From the NCBI GenBank assembly GCA_017464045.1, contig JAFUEG010000212.1, positions 1 to 5,800 of the forward strand: a DNA stretch of 5,800 nucleotides, given 5' to 3'. Shown here piece by piece: positions 1 to 5,359 of the stretch. This stretch comes from Lachnospiraceae bacterium (GTDB lineage: Bacteria; Bacillota_A; Clostridia; Lachnospirales; Lachnospiraceae). The position numbers and the translations under genes are program-made. Position 1 is the first letter of the stretch; the number at the start of each line of letters is the position of its first letter. The notes under the pieces were generated by a model. That model did no database searches. It saw nothing but the letters and a program-made list of their open reading frames with translations, and was not told where the DNA came from.

Positions 1-58
1 ATGTATAAAGCAAAAGATAAATATTAATAAAACATCATTAACTAAATATCGTATTATT

Positions 59-74
59 AGTTTCACGTGAAACA
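59..74. promoter_or_regulatory. parS: parS site 1 (ParB-binding palindrome)
   Basis: The sequence AGTTTCACGTGAAACA matches the chromosomal parS consensus TGTTTCACGTGAAACA at 15 of 16 positions; only the first base differs. The inner 14 bases form a perfect palindrome. parS is the site where ParB dimers bind and load as CTP-dependent sliding clamps. Confidence 0.93.
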
Positions 75-131
75 TATGTAAAACAAAAGACAAATATTAA
101 TAAATCGTCATTAACTAAATATAGTATTATT

Positions 132-147
132 AGTTTCACGTGAAACA
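132..147. promoter_or_regulatory. parS: parS site 2 (ParB-binding palindrome)
   Basis: The site is identical to parS site 1 (AGTTTCACGTGAAACA, 15 of 16 to consensus). Its centre is exactly 73 bp from that of site 1, as set by the tandem repeat. Confidence 0.93.
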
Positions 148-204
148 TGTGTAAAGCAAAAGACAAATATCAATAAAATGTCATTAACAAAATATCATAT
201 TATA

Positions 205-220
205 AGTTTCACGTGAAACT
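205..220. promoter_or_regulatory. parS: parS site 3 (ParB-binding palindrome)
   Basis: AGTTTCACGTGAAACT is a perfect 16-bp palindrome. It matches the consensus at 14 of 16 positions, and both outermost bases are changed in a complementary way. The centre lies 73 bp from site 2. Confidence 0.9.
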
Positions 221-237
221 AAAAAACAAATCTAGCA

Positions 238-271
238 TTAAATAAATGTTTCACGTGAAACATTTATTTAA
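238..271. repeat. 34-bp perfect palindrome centred on parS site 4
   Basis: The two 17-base halves (238-254 and 255-271) are exact reverse complements with no loop. They extend the 16-bp parS palindrome by nine AT-rich bases on each side. The symmetry breaks at 237/272, where both bases are A. No T run follows on the + strand, so it does not look like an intrinsic terminator. It could extrude as a cruciform or simply widen the symmetric binding site. Confidence 0.9.
247..262. promoter_or_regulatory. parS: parS site 4, exact consensus
   Basis: TGTTTCACGTGAAACA matches the bacterial parS consensus at all 16 positions. It is the promoter-proximal site, with its centre 42 bp from site 3. It sits in the middle of a longer perfect palindrome (238-271), and its right half overlaps a possible -35 element for parA. 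Confidence 0.95.
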
Positions 272-284
272 AAAATTATATAAT
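255..284 (+). promoter_or_regulatory. Candidate parA promoter overlapping parS site 4
   Basis: GTGAAA (255-260, 4 of 6 to TTGACA) is followed by an 18-base spacer and an exact TATAAT (279-284). The -35 element lies in the right half of parS site 4, so bound ParB could block this promoter. A second TATAAT at 293-298 has no credible -35. AT-rich DNA produces TATAAT by chance, so this is a weak call. Confidence 0.35.
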
Positions 285-288
285 AGGA

Positions 289-297
289 TGTGTATAA
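289..297 (-). promoter_or_regulatory. DnaA-box match between parS array and parA
   Basis: The - strand reads TTATACACA, a full match to the DnaA box TTATNCACA. It is a single site. It overlaps the TATAAT at 293-298 and lies about 130 bp before the parA start. DnaA binding here is an inference, made more plausible by the expected closeness of parAB to oriC. Confidence 0.4.
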
Positions 298-386
298 TAA
301 ACATTAAAAACGCGCAGAATTTTCTATATATTGTATCTAATATAAAAATCAAACCATATTTAGATATAGCGAAAGATGTCGGATAG

Positions 387-395
387 TGTTATAAT
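387..395 (+). promoter_or_regulatory. Extended -10 promoter element for parA
   Basis: TGTTATAAT fits the extended -10 pattern TGnTATAAT exactly. The hexamer 17 bases upstream (TAGCGA, 367-372) is a poor -35, which extended -10 promoters tolerate. Transcription would begin near 402, giving a leader of about 20 bases that still includes the GGAGG at 409-413. This supports translation starting at 421 and not at the in-frame ATGs at 376 or 394. Confidence 0.5.
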
Positions 396-408
396 GTTGA
401 ATACATAC

Positions 409-413
409 GGAGG
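409..413 (+). promoter_or_regulatory. Ribosome binding site that fixes the parA start
   Basis: GGAGG sits 7 bases before ATG 421. The upstream in-frame ATGs at 376 and 394 have no comparable purine-rich site. This site therefore decides for the shorter, standard-length ParA. Confidence 0.85.
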
Positions 414-420
414 TAAAAAG

Positions 421-1209
421 ATGGGAAGAATTATAGCTGTCGCAAATCAGAAGGGCGGCGTTGGAAAAACTACAACTTCTATTAATCTTGCTGCTTGTCT
501 TGCAGAAAAAGGACAAAAAGTTCTTGCAGTAGATATGGATCCTCAGGGCAACATGACAAGCGGTTTAGGTGTTGATAAGAATTCATTACAATATACTATT
601 TATCATGCCATGTGTGAGGAGTGTAATGTGGGAGAGTGTATGATAGTTCATCCTCTTGAAAACAAAAAGCTTAATCTTAGTCTGTTGCCGGCAAGCAGAG
701 AACTCGCCGGAGCGGAAGTAGAATTTATAGATAGCGAAAAGCCTCAATACATTCTTAAAAATTTACTGACAAAAATAAGGGACAGATTTGACTATGTTAT
801 AATTGATTGTCCTCCTGCATTGGGAATACTTACAGTAAATTCCATGACGGCAGCCGATACTGTGCTTGTTCCTATCCAGTGCGAGTTTTTTGCATTAGAT
901 GGACTTACTCAGCTTATGTATACAATTAATCTTATAAAGAAAAAATTAAACAAATCTCTTGAAATAGAAGGTGTTGTTTTTACAATGTTTGACGCAAGGA
1001 CAAATCTTTCTTTAGAAGTAGTGGAAAATGTCAAACAGAATCTTGATCAATTTATATATAAAACCATTATTCCCAGAAATGTTCGCCTTGCAGAAGCACC
1101 AAGCTTTGGGCTTCCAATTAATTTATATGACAGCAGATCTGCAGGTGCACAAGGATATCGGGATTTGGCAGACGAGGTTATCAATAATAAATTATATGCC
1201 GGTATATAA
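421..1209 (+). CDS. parA: Chromosome partitioning ATPase ParA (Soj family)
   Basis: This 262-aa protein is a deviant Walker-type ATPase that binds DNA non-specifically as an ATP dimer. ParB stimulates its hydrolysis, and the cycle segregates or organises origin regions; in Bacillus the homologue Soj also regulates DnaA. Visible motifs are the deviant Walker A KGGVGKTT at residues 11-18, the A' motif with D38 and D40 (VDMDPQG), and Walker B VIIDCPP at 126-132. The TMFDAR segment at 188-193 holds an arginine in the region where Soj contacts DNA. With the start at 421, G12, K16 and D40 fall at the same numbers as the well-studied Soj residues, and length is typical. The frame is open back to ATG 376, but GGAGG at 409-413 supports 421. 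parB follows after 49 bp. ParB bound at the upstream array could repress this gene. Nothing in the sequence looks broken. Confidence 0.97.
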   Translation: MGRIIAVANQKGGVGKTTTSINLAACLAEKGQKVLAVDMDPQGNMTSGLGVDKNSLQYTIYHAMCEECNVGECMIVHPLENKKLNLSLLPASRELAGAEVEFIDSEKPQYILKNLLTKIRDRFDYVIIDCPPALGILTVNSMTAADTVLVPIQCEFFALDGLTQLMYTINLIKKKLNKSLEIEGVVFTMFDARTNLSLEVVENVKQNLDQFIYKTIIPRNVRLAEAPSFGLPINLYDSRSAGAQGYRDLADEVINNKLYAGI

Positions 1210-1258
1210 TCTACATTTATGAATAGTTACGTGATATACGAGGAGGAAAGAAAAAACA

Positions 1259-2185
1259 ATGGCAGTAAAAAGAGGATTAGGAAGAGGTCTTGATAATCTC
1301 ATTCCAACCGGAGAAGAGAAAAAAGGAAAAACTTCTGCAGCCAAACAACCTGTTAAAACTGAAGTTAAAGAGATCGTCAAAGAGGTTGTTAAAGAGGTAG
1401 AACGAACAATAAATATAAATAAAATAGAACCAAATAAGAGTCAGCCAAGAAAACATTTTGACGAAGATGCTCTTGCAGAGTTGGCAGATTCTATAAAACA
1501 ATATGGAATTATCGAACCACTGGTTGTAGCAAAACGCAATAAATACTATGAGATAATTGCAGGAGAAAGAAGATGGAGAGCTGCAAGGCTTGCCGGACTT
1601 AAAGAAGTTCCTGTTGTAATCAAAGACTATACCGATCAGGAAATCGTTGAGATTGCTTTGATAGAAAATATTCAACGTGAAGATCTTAACCCTATTGAAG
1701 AAGCACATGCCTATGAGAGGTTGATTAAAGAATTTAACCTTAAGCAGGATGAAGTAGCCGAAAGAGTATCAAAGAGCAGAACCACAATAACTAATTCTCT
1801 CAGACTTTTAAAGCTTGCCGAACCTGTTCAACAAATGCTTATCGACGATATGCTTTCTACCGGACATGTCCGTGCCTTAATCAGCATAGAAGATTCAACT
1901 CTTCAATACGAAACTGCCTTGTATATTTTTGACAAGAAACTAAGTGTTCGTGAAACTGAAGCATATGTTAAAAAAGTTCTTCGTGGCGGAACTGCTAAAA
2001 GAGAAACTGCTGTTTCAGATGATATTTCATTCCTGTACAAGGAGATTGAAGAAAGGCTTAAAAATACACTTGGTACCAAAGCAACAATAAAAGCATCTAA
2101 CCGAAATAAAGGAAAAATTGAAATTGAATATTATTCTGAAGAAGATTTAGACAGAATAACTCATATGCTTTATAATGCAAGATAA
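1259..2185 (+). CDS. parB: Chromosome partitioning protein ParB (Spo0J family)
   Basis: This 308-aa ParB is a CTP-dependent DNA clamp that recognises parS and activates ParA. In order, it has: an N-terminal ParA-activating peptide (residues 4-16, RGLGRGLDNLI type); a charged linker (about 18-50) containing three VKE[IV] repeats; the ParB/Srx CTPase domain (about 51-145) with GERRWR at 102-107 and ENIQR at 136-140; a helix-turn-helix region (about 160-183, LKQDEVAERV onward) for parS; and a C-terminal dimerisation region (about 255-308). All key motifs are intact, and length is slightly above the usual 280-300. AGGAGG at 1241-1246 lies 12 bases before the ATG, slightly far. The N-terminal peptide matches the family, so the start is secure. 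Its targets are presumably the four parS sites at 59-262. Noc, a ParB paralogue, prefers a different site, so parS beside parA favours ParB. Confidence 0.97.
   Translation: MAVKRGLGRGLDNLIPTGEEKKGKTSAAKQPVKTEVKEIVKEVVKEVERTININKIEPNKSQPRKHFDEDALAELADSIKQYGIIEPLVVAKRNKYYEIIAGERRWRAARLAGLKEVPVVIKDYTDQEIVEIALIENIQREDLNPIEEAHAYERLIKEFNLKQDEVAERVSKSRTTITNSLRLLKLAEPVQQMLIDDMLSTGHVRALISIEDSTLQYETALYIFDKKLSVRETEAYVKKVLRGGTAKRETAVSDDISFLYKEIEERLKNTLGTKATIKASNRNKGKIEIEYYSEEDLDRITHMLYNAR
1364..1399 (+). repeat. 12-bp tandem repeat in parB linker
   Basis: Three in-frame 12-bp units (1364-1375, 1376-1387, 1388-1399) differ by only a few bases. They encode VKEI-VKEV-VKEV at ParB residues 36-47. The segment lies in the flexible linker between the ParA-contacting peptide and the CTPase domain, so unit number could change linker length without harming either domain. 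Confidence 0.75.
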
Positions 2186-2194
2186 TTTAAAAAC

Positions 2195-2198
2195 GGAG
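2195..2198 (+). promoter_or_regulatory. Ribosome binding site deciding the start of the DUF4446-like gene
   Basis: GGAG lies 9 bases before ATG 2208. The in-frame ATG at 2175, inside the end of parB, lacks a clear purine-rich site at the right distance. The 2208 start is preferred. Confidence 0.65.
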
Positions 2199-2207
2199 TA
2201 TTTTAAT

Positions 2208-2852
2208 ATGGAAACAACTGTATTTGGAATTAATATTAAAACTTTCTGCGTTATTTTACTCGTGTTATTGGTTATACTTTTAGTATTGCTCATAGCTGTC
2301 ATAAACAAGCTTAACGTTATGGCAAGAAAATATGAAGCTTTAATGAGTGGAAAAAAAGGTGCCGACCTTGAAAAGATAATTCGTGTCCGTTTTAAAGAAA
2401 TGGATCAGGTTAAGGCAAATGCAAAAAGAGTAACCAAAGAACACAAGGAAATAAAACGCAGTTTAAAATCCTGCTACAGTAAAATGGGTATCGTAAAATA
2501 CGATGCATTTGAACAGATGGCCGGTAAGCTTAGTTTTGTTATTGCTCTTTTAAATGATGATAATTCCGGTTTTGTATTTAACTCTATGCATTCCCGAGAG
2601 GGCTGTTTTAACTATGCTAAGGAGATTATAAAGGGAGAATCATATATCCCCCTTTCCGATGAGGAAAAAGAAGCTATAGAAAAAGCAAAAACCGTTGAAG
2701 AAGAAATCGACGATTTAACAAATGATACAGACAACGATTTAAACTTCGAATTTGATATTCCAATCAATGACACCATACCAACAAACAGGGCATATGTTCA
2801 AAATGAACAGCCCGCTGAAAATGAAGTTGAAATTGATGTACGTAATATATAA
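2208..2852 (+). CDS. Single-pass membrane protein, DUF4446-like, in the par operon
   Basis: The 214-aa product has a short N-terminus, one strongly hydrophobic helix (about residues 13-32, rich in Leu, Val and Ile), and a charged and probably helical or coiled-coil stretch (about 40-92). A compact conserved-looking core follows (about 93-150), with MGIVKYDAF, LSFVIALLND and a SREG-to-YAKEI segment, and then an acidic, low-complexity tail (about 151-214). From memory this is the pattern of DUF4446, a family of unknown function often encoded beside parB in Clostridia; I have not searched it. The helix predicts membrane anchoring, with the positive residues after it favouring a cytoplasmic C-terminal part. 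The gene begins 22 bp after parB and ends 27 bp before serS, so co-expression with ParA/ParB is likely. An alternative start at 2175 would overlap parB by 11 bases and add 11 residues. A role in tethering or regulating ParABS is only an inference. Confidence 0.85.
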   Translation: METTVFGINIKTFCVILLVLLVILLVLLIAVINKLNVMARKYEALMSGKKGADLEKIIRVRFKEMDQVKANAKRVTKEHKEIKRSLKSCYSKMGIVKYDAFEQMAGKLSFVIALLNDDNSGFVFNSMHSREGCFNYAKEIIKGESYIPLSDEEKEAIEKAKTVEEEIDDLTNDTDNDLNFEFDIPINDTIPTNRAYVQNEQPAENEVEIDVRNI

Positions 2853-2879
2853 AGACATTATATAAGAGGAGAAATTAAA

Positions 2880-4160
2880 ATGTTAGACATTAAATTTGTA
2901 AGAGAAAACCCGGATATCGTAAAGGAAAATATAAAGAAAAAATTTCAGGATAACAAACTTCCTATGGTTGATGAAATTATTGCCCTGGATAAAGAAGTAA
3001 GAGAACTTCAGCAGGAAGCTGACGGACTTCGTGCCAAGAAAAATACCATAGCAAAGCAGATAGGTGCACTTATGGCACAAGGCAAGAGAGAAGAAGCAGA
3101 AGAAGTTAAAAAAGAGGTTGCAAAAAATGCATCAAGACTTGCCGAGCTTGAAGCAAAAGAACCTGAGGTAAGAGAAAAACTTACAAAGCTTATGATGGTT
3201 ATACCTAATATTATCGATGAAACTGTTCCTATAGGAAAAGACGATTCTGAAAATGTAGAGCTTGAAAGATTCGGTGAACCTGTTGTCCCTGACTTTGAAG
3301 TTCCGTATCATACTGACATTATGGAAAAGCTAAACGGCATAGACTTAGATAGTGCAAGAAAAGTTGCAGGCAACGGCTTTTATTATCTCATGGGAGATAT
3401 AGCAAGACTTCATTCTGCCGTAATTTCTTATGCACGTGACTTTATGATTGACAGAGGATTTACTTACTGTATCCCTCCATTTATGATTAGAAGTGATGTT
3501 GTTACAGGTGTTATGAGCTTCGCAGAAATGGATGCCATGATGTACAAGATTGAAGGTGAAGACCTTTATCTCATCGGTACAAGTGAGCACTCCATGATAG
3601 GTAAATTTATAAATACTATAACAGATGAGGATGCTCTTCCTCAGACTCTTACCAGCTACTCACCTTGCTTCAGAAAAGAAAAGGGTGCTCACGGCATTGA
3701 GGAAAGAGGAGTTTACAGAATTCACCAGTTTGAAAAACAGGAAATGATAGTTGTATGTAAACCGGAAGAAAGCAAAATGTGGTTCGACAAGCTTTGGAAA
3801 AATACAGTTGACCTATTCCGCTCAATGGATATTCCTGTGAGAACTATCGAATGTTGTTCCGGTGATTTAGCTGACCTTAAGGTTAAGTCTTATGATGTTG
3901 AAGCATGGTCTCCTCGTCAGAAGAAATATTTTGAAGTCGGAAGCTGTTCTAACCTTGGTGATGCACAGGCAAGAAGATTAAAGATTAGAGTTAAGGATAA
4001 GGATGGCAATAAATATTTTGCACATACCTTAAATAATACTGTAGTTGCTCCACCTCGTATGCTTATCGCATTTTTAGAAAACAATTTAAATGAAGACGGA
4101 AGTATAAATATTCCGGAGGTTCTTCGTCCATATATGGGAGGAAAATCTATTATAAAATAA
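2880..4160 (+). CDS. serS: Seryl-tRNA synthetase (class II), Clostridia-type
   Basis: This 426-aa cytoplasmic enzyme charges tRNA-Ser with serine using ATP. It also charges tRNA-Sec in organisms that have one. The N-terminal tRNA-binding domain is a long helical coiled coil (about residues 28-105). The class II catalytic core follows: TSE at 234-236 (serine-binding loop), motif 2 from FRKEKGAHG (264-272) to RIHQFEKQE (280-288), DVEAWSP at 339-345, GSCSNLGDAQARR at 354-366, and motif 3 PPRMLIAFLEN (391-401) with R393. Length is normal. The loop reads GTSEH where common bacterial SerRS has PTAEV, and motif 2 reads FRKEKGAHG and not FR-EAGSAG, so it belongs to a divergent SerRS branch I associate with Clostridia and Lachnospiraceae. 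The RBS GAGGAG (2866-2871) is 8 bases before ATG. The 27-bp gap leaves no room for a T-box leader, so expression should depend on the par operon or an internal promoter. Confidence 0.96.
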   Translation: MLDIKFVRENPDIVKENIKKKFQDNKLPMVDEIIALDKEVRELQQEADGLRAKKNTIAKQIGALMAQGKREEAEEVKKEVAKNASRLAELEAKEPEVREKLTKLMMVIPNIIDETVPIGKDDSENVELERFGEPVVPDFEVPYHTDIMEKLNGIDLDSARKVAGNGFYYLMGDIARLHSAVISYARDFMIDRGFTYCIPPFMIRSDVVTGVMSFAEMDAMMYKIEGEDLYLIGTSEHSMIGKFINTITDEDALPQTLTSYSPCFRKEKGAHGIEERGVYRIHQFEKQEMIVVCKPEESKMWFDKLWKNTVDLFRSMDIPVRTIECCSGDLADLKVKSYDVEAWSPRQKKYFEVGSCSNLGDAQARRLKIRVKDKDGNKYFAHTLNNTVVAPPRMLIAFLENNLNEDGSINIPEVLRPYMGGKSIIK

Positions 4161-4197
4161 TATTTTCACGAAATATATAGAGATTTATAATGTTTTT
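4149..4197 (+). terminator. Weak candidate terminator after serS
   Basis: Complementary 8-base arms (4149-4156 and 4184-4191) enclose a smaller 6-bp hairpin (4160-4165 with 4171-4176). A T run follows at 4193-4197, with another at 4202-4206. All stem pairs are A-T, so stability would be poor, and the outer arm overlaps the end of the serS reading frame. It is offered only as a possibility. Confidence 0.22.
4163..4191 (+). promoter_or_regulatory. Candidate promoter for the DUF3881-like gene
   Basis: TTTTCA (4163-4168, 4 of 6 to TTGACA) and an exact TATAAT (4186-4191) are separated by 17 bases. Transcription would start near 4198 and give a leader of about 78 bases. It lies in the 115-bp gap after serS, the largest gap between protein genes until then, which is where a new transcription unit would be expected. 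It overlaps the candidate terminator. Confidence 0.4.
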
Positions 4198-4275
4198 GTA
4201 CTTTTTCTAAGTTATATATTTTAAGAAGTATTGGGCTTTATAAAACAATAATTATCAAATTTTTAAGGAGATTAT

Positions 4276-5151
4276 ATGCATTCTTATCTTAGAGCGGTTG
4301 GTTTCAGTAAATGTAAAACCAGAAAACAATTAGAAAATATATATACTACTGCTTTACGTAATCCTAACCGTAAGATGATTACCACTATAAGTATAGATAC
4401 ATCCCTTATACAATTTGAGAAAGATTTTGGCCCTTCTTTCGGACTTTCTCTTATAGGTGAATATGGTATAGACGGTGATTTATCTATTGAGCATTATTAT
4501 CCTTATATTAAAGGAAGCTCAAACACTGAAATGGAAAGAATCTATATCGAAAAGCAAACTGATAAGGAATCCTATGCCGGTGTCTGCGAAGACACCCGGC
4601 TTGGTATGTCGCTTATATTTTATCTGCAAAACATATCTGATTACGCAAAATCAAAATGGTTTAATTACTCCAATAAAAATTTTTCAAGAGTACGTTTTTC
4701 TGCCCTGTCGATACAGGGAGTAATAATCCTTGGAGTAAAGAAAAATGAAATACAAAAAATCACTGACACTATAGAAAAAAGCTATCGTGATAATCTTTTG
4801 TATGCGATTAGAAGCGGCAACAGGGAAGCAATTGACTACTTTGCTCATGATGAAATGATTACCTATGAAAACATTTCAAGACGAGTAAAAAACGAAGATG
4901 TTCTTTCCATAATAGATACTTCTATTATGCCATGCGGAATAGAATGTGATCACTACTCTATTATAGGTAACATTTTAAGTGTGCAAGAAGAAAAAAACAC
5001 TTACACAGATGAAACAGTTTATAATCTTCTGATTGAAACCTATGATTTTTTAATTAATGTTGGAATTAACAGTATAGACCTCGAAGGTGAACCTCTGCCA
5101 GGAAGAAGATTCCGTGGAGAGATATGGCTCCAAGGCTATGTAAAAATATAA
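4276..5151 (+). CDS. Conserved protein of unknown function, DUF3881-like
   Basis: The 291-aa product has no signal peptide or membrane helix and looks like a soluble cytoplasmic protein. It opens with MHSYLRAVGFS. It ends with a dense, probably conserved block (residues 271-287: GEPLPGRRFRGEIWLQG) preceded by a YDFLINVGINSIDLEGE segment. I recall this start and ending from DUF3881, a family found mainly in Lachnospiraceae, but no search was possible and no function is known to me. I see no nucleotide-binding or catalytic motif. AAGGAG (4265-4270) lies 5 bases before ATG and makes the start firm. The 115-bp gap after serS contains a candidate promoter, so it may be a separate unit from the par-serS operon. 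It precedes the tRNA gene. Composition and codon use look like the neighbours, with no sign of transfer. Confidence 0.88.
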   Translation: MHSYLRAVGFSKCKTRKQLENIYTTALRNPNRKMITTISIDTSLIQFEKDFGPSFGLSLIGEYGIDGDLSIEHYYPYIKGSSNTEMERIYIEKQTDKESYAGVCEDTRLGMSLIFYLQNISDYAKSKWFNYSNKNFSRVRFSALSIQGVIILGVKKNEIQKITDTIEKSYRDNLLYAIRSGNREAIDYFAHDEMITYENISRRVKNEDVLSIIDTSIMPCGIECDHYSIIGNILSVQEEKNTYTDETVYNLLIETYDFLINVGINSIDLEGEPLPGRRFRGEIWLQGYVKI

Positions 5152-5181
5152 TTTTACTACGCCCAATTATCTTAATTTTAC

Positions 5182-5210
5182 TTGTGAATTATACCTATAA
5201 GTTGTATAAT
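5182..5210 (+). promoter_or_regulatory. Promoter of the tRNA-Arg gene
   Basis: TTGTGA (5182-5187, 4 of 6) and an exact TATAAT (5205-5210) are spaced by 17 bases. The expected start near 5217 lies about 27 bases before the mature tRNA. This is the best-formed sigma-A-type promoter in the window, as expected for a stable RNA gene. Confidence 0.75.
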
Positions 5211-5243
5211 AATATGGGTCAAATAAAACAAACAGTACTATAT

Positions 5244-5317
5244 GTTTCCGTAGCTCAGCAGGATAGAGCAACCGCCTCCTAAGCGGTAGGTCGGGCGTTC
5301 GAATCGCCTCGGGAACA
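5244..5317 (+). tRNA. tRNA-Arg (anticodon CCU)
   Basis: The 74-base gene folds into a full cloverleaf. The acceptor stem pairs 5244-5250 with 5310-5316 with one T-G pair. The D-arm is GCTC/GAGC, and the anticodon stem pairs 5271-5275 with 5283-5287. The loop CTCCTAA carries anticodon CCT at 5278-5280. The T-arm is 5293-5297/5305-5309 with loop TTCGAAT. The anticodon CCU reads the arginine codon AGG. The discriminator is A5317, and the next bases are CTC, so the 3' CCA is not encoded and must be added by the nucleotidyltransferase. I see no convincing terminator after it: the hairpin 5321-5327/5335-5341 has its T run in the loop and not behind the stem. Confidence 0.97.
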
Positions 5318-5359
5318 CTCTTTATACATTTTTAGTGTAAATAAAATACATATTAGCTT

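Larger units (their letters stand above)
1..261. repeat. Tandem parS-containing repeat array (3 x 73 bp plus one 42-bp shortened unit)
   Basis: Three contiguous 73-bp units occupy 1-73, 74-146 and 147-219. By hand count they are about 88-90% identical to one another, with 7, 8 and 9 mismatches in the three pairwise comparisons. Each unit ends in the palindrome GTTTCACGTGAAAC. A fourth unit, 220-261, keeps the palindrome and a few blocks of the AT-rich body but is 31 bp shorter. Most changes fall in the AT-rich body, and the palindrome core is unchanged in all four, which suggests selection on the core. Unit 1 begins at the first base of the window, so the array may extend further left. The role inferred is a centromere for the ParA/ParB pair encoded just downstream. 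The contiguous units without unique spacers argue against CRISPR. Confidence 0.9.

Noticed and set aside
1..261. A CRISPR array, because a short palindromic repeat recurs four times
   Set aside because: The bases between the palindromes are themselves repeats of each other, not unique spacers, and the repeated core is the parS consensus.
376..420. A longer ParA with a 15-residue N-terminal extension starting at ATG 376
   Set aside because: There is no ribosome binding site before 376. GGAGG sits ideally before 421, and residue numbering and length from 421 match the Soj family.
1..420. The replication origin oriC itself
   Set aside because: Only one full DnaA box is present. dnaA, rpmH and dnaN are absent, and the repeats are parS, not DnaA boxes. 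oriC is probably nearby but not shown here.
1277..1708. A protein gene on the - strand opposite parB
   Set aside because: The frame lies entirely antisense to an intact, well-recognised parB, its product is a Phe- and Cys-rich low-quality sequence, and no ribosome binding site supports it. Shorter antisense frames opposite serS fail for the same reason.
1941..1957. A fifth parS site inside parB (CGTGAAACT)
   Set aside because: Only the right half matches. The left half, AAGTGTT, does not form the palindrome, so it is a half-site explained by the Val-Arg-Glu-Thr codons.
2853..2879. A T-box or other riboswitch before serS
   Set aside because: The gap is only 27 bases and is occupied by the ribosome binding site. 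No T-box stem or TGGN motif can fit.
3425..3441. A parS-like CACGTGA in serS
   Set aside because: The core CACGTGA matches, but the outer bases disagree on both sides (about 9 of 16).
4475..4723. A second + strand frame inside the DUF3881-like gene
   Set aside because: It is fully contained in the real gene in another frame, has no good ribosome binding site and no recognisable sequence.
5321..5341. An intrinsic terminator after tRNA-Arg
   Set aside because: The 7-bp AT-rich stem carries its T run in the loop and is followed by TAAAATAC, so it lacks the U tract needed after the stem.
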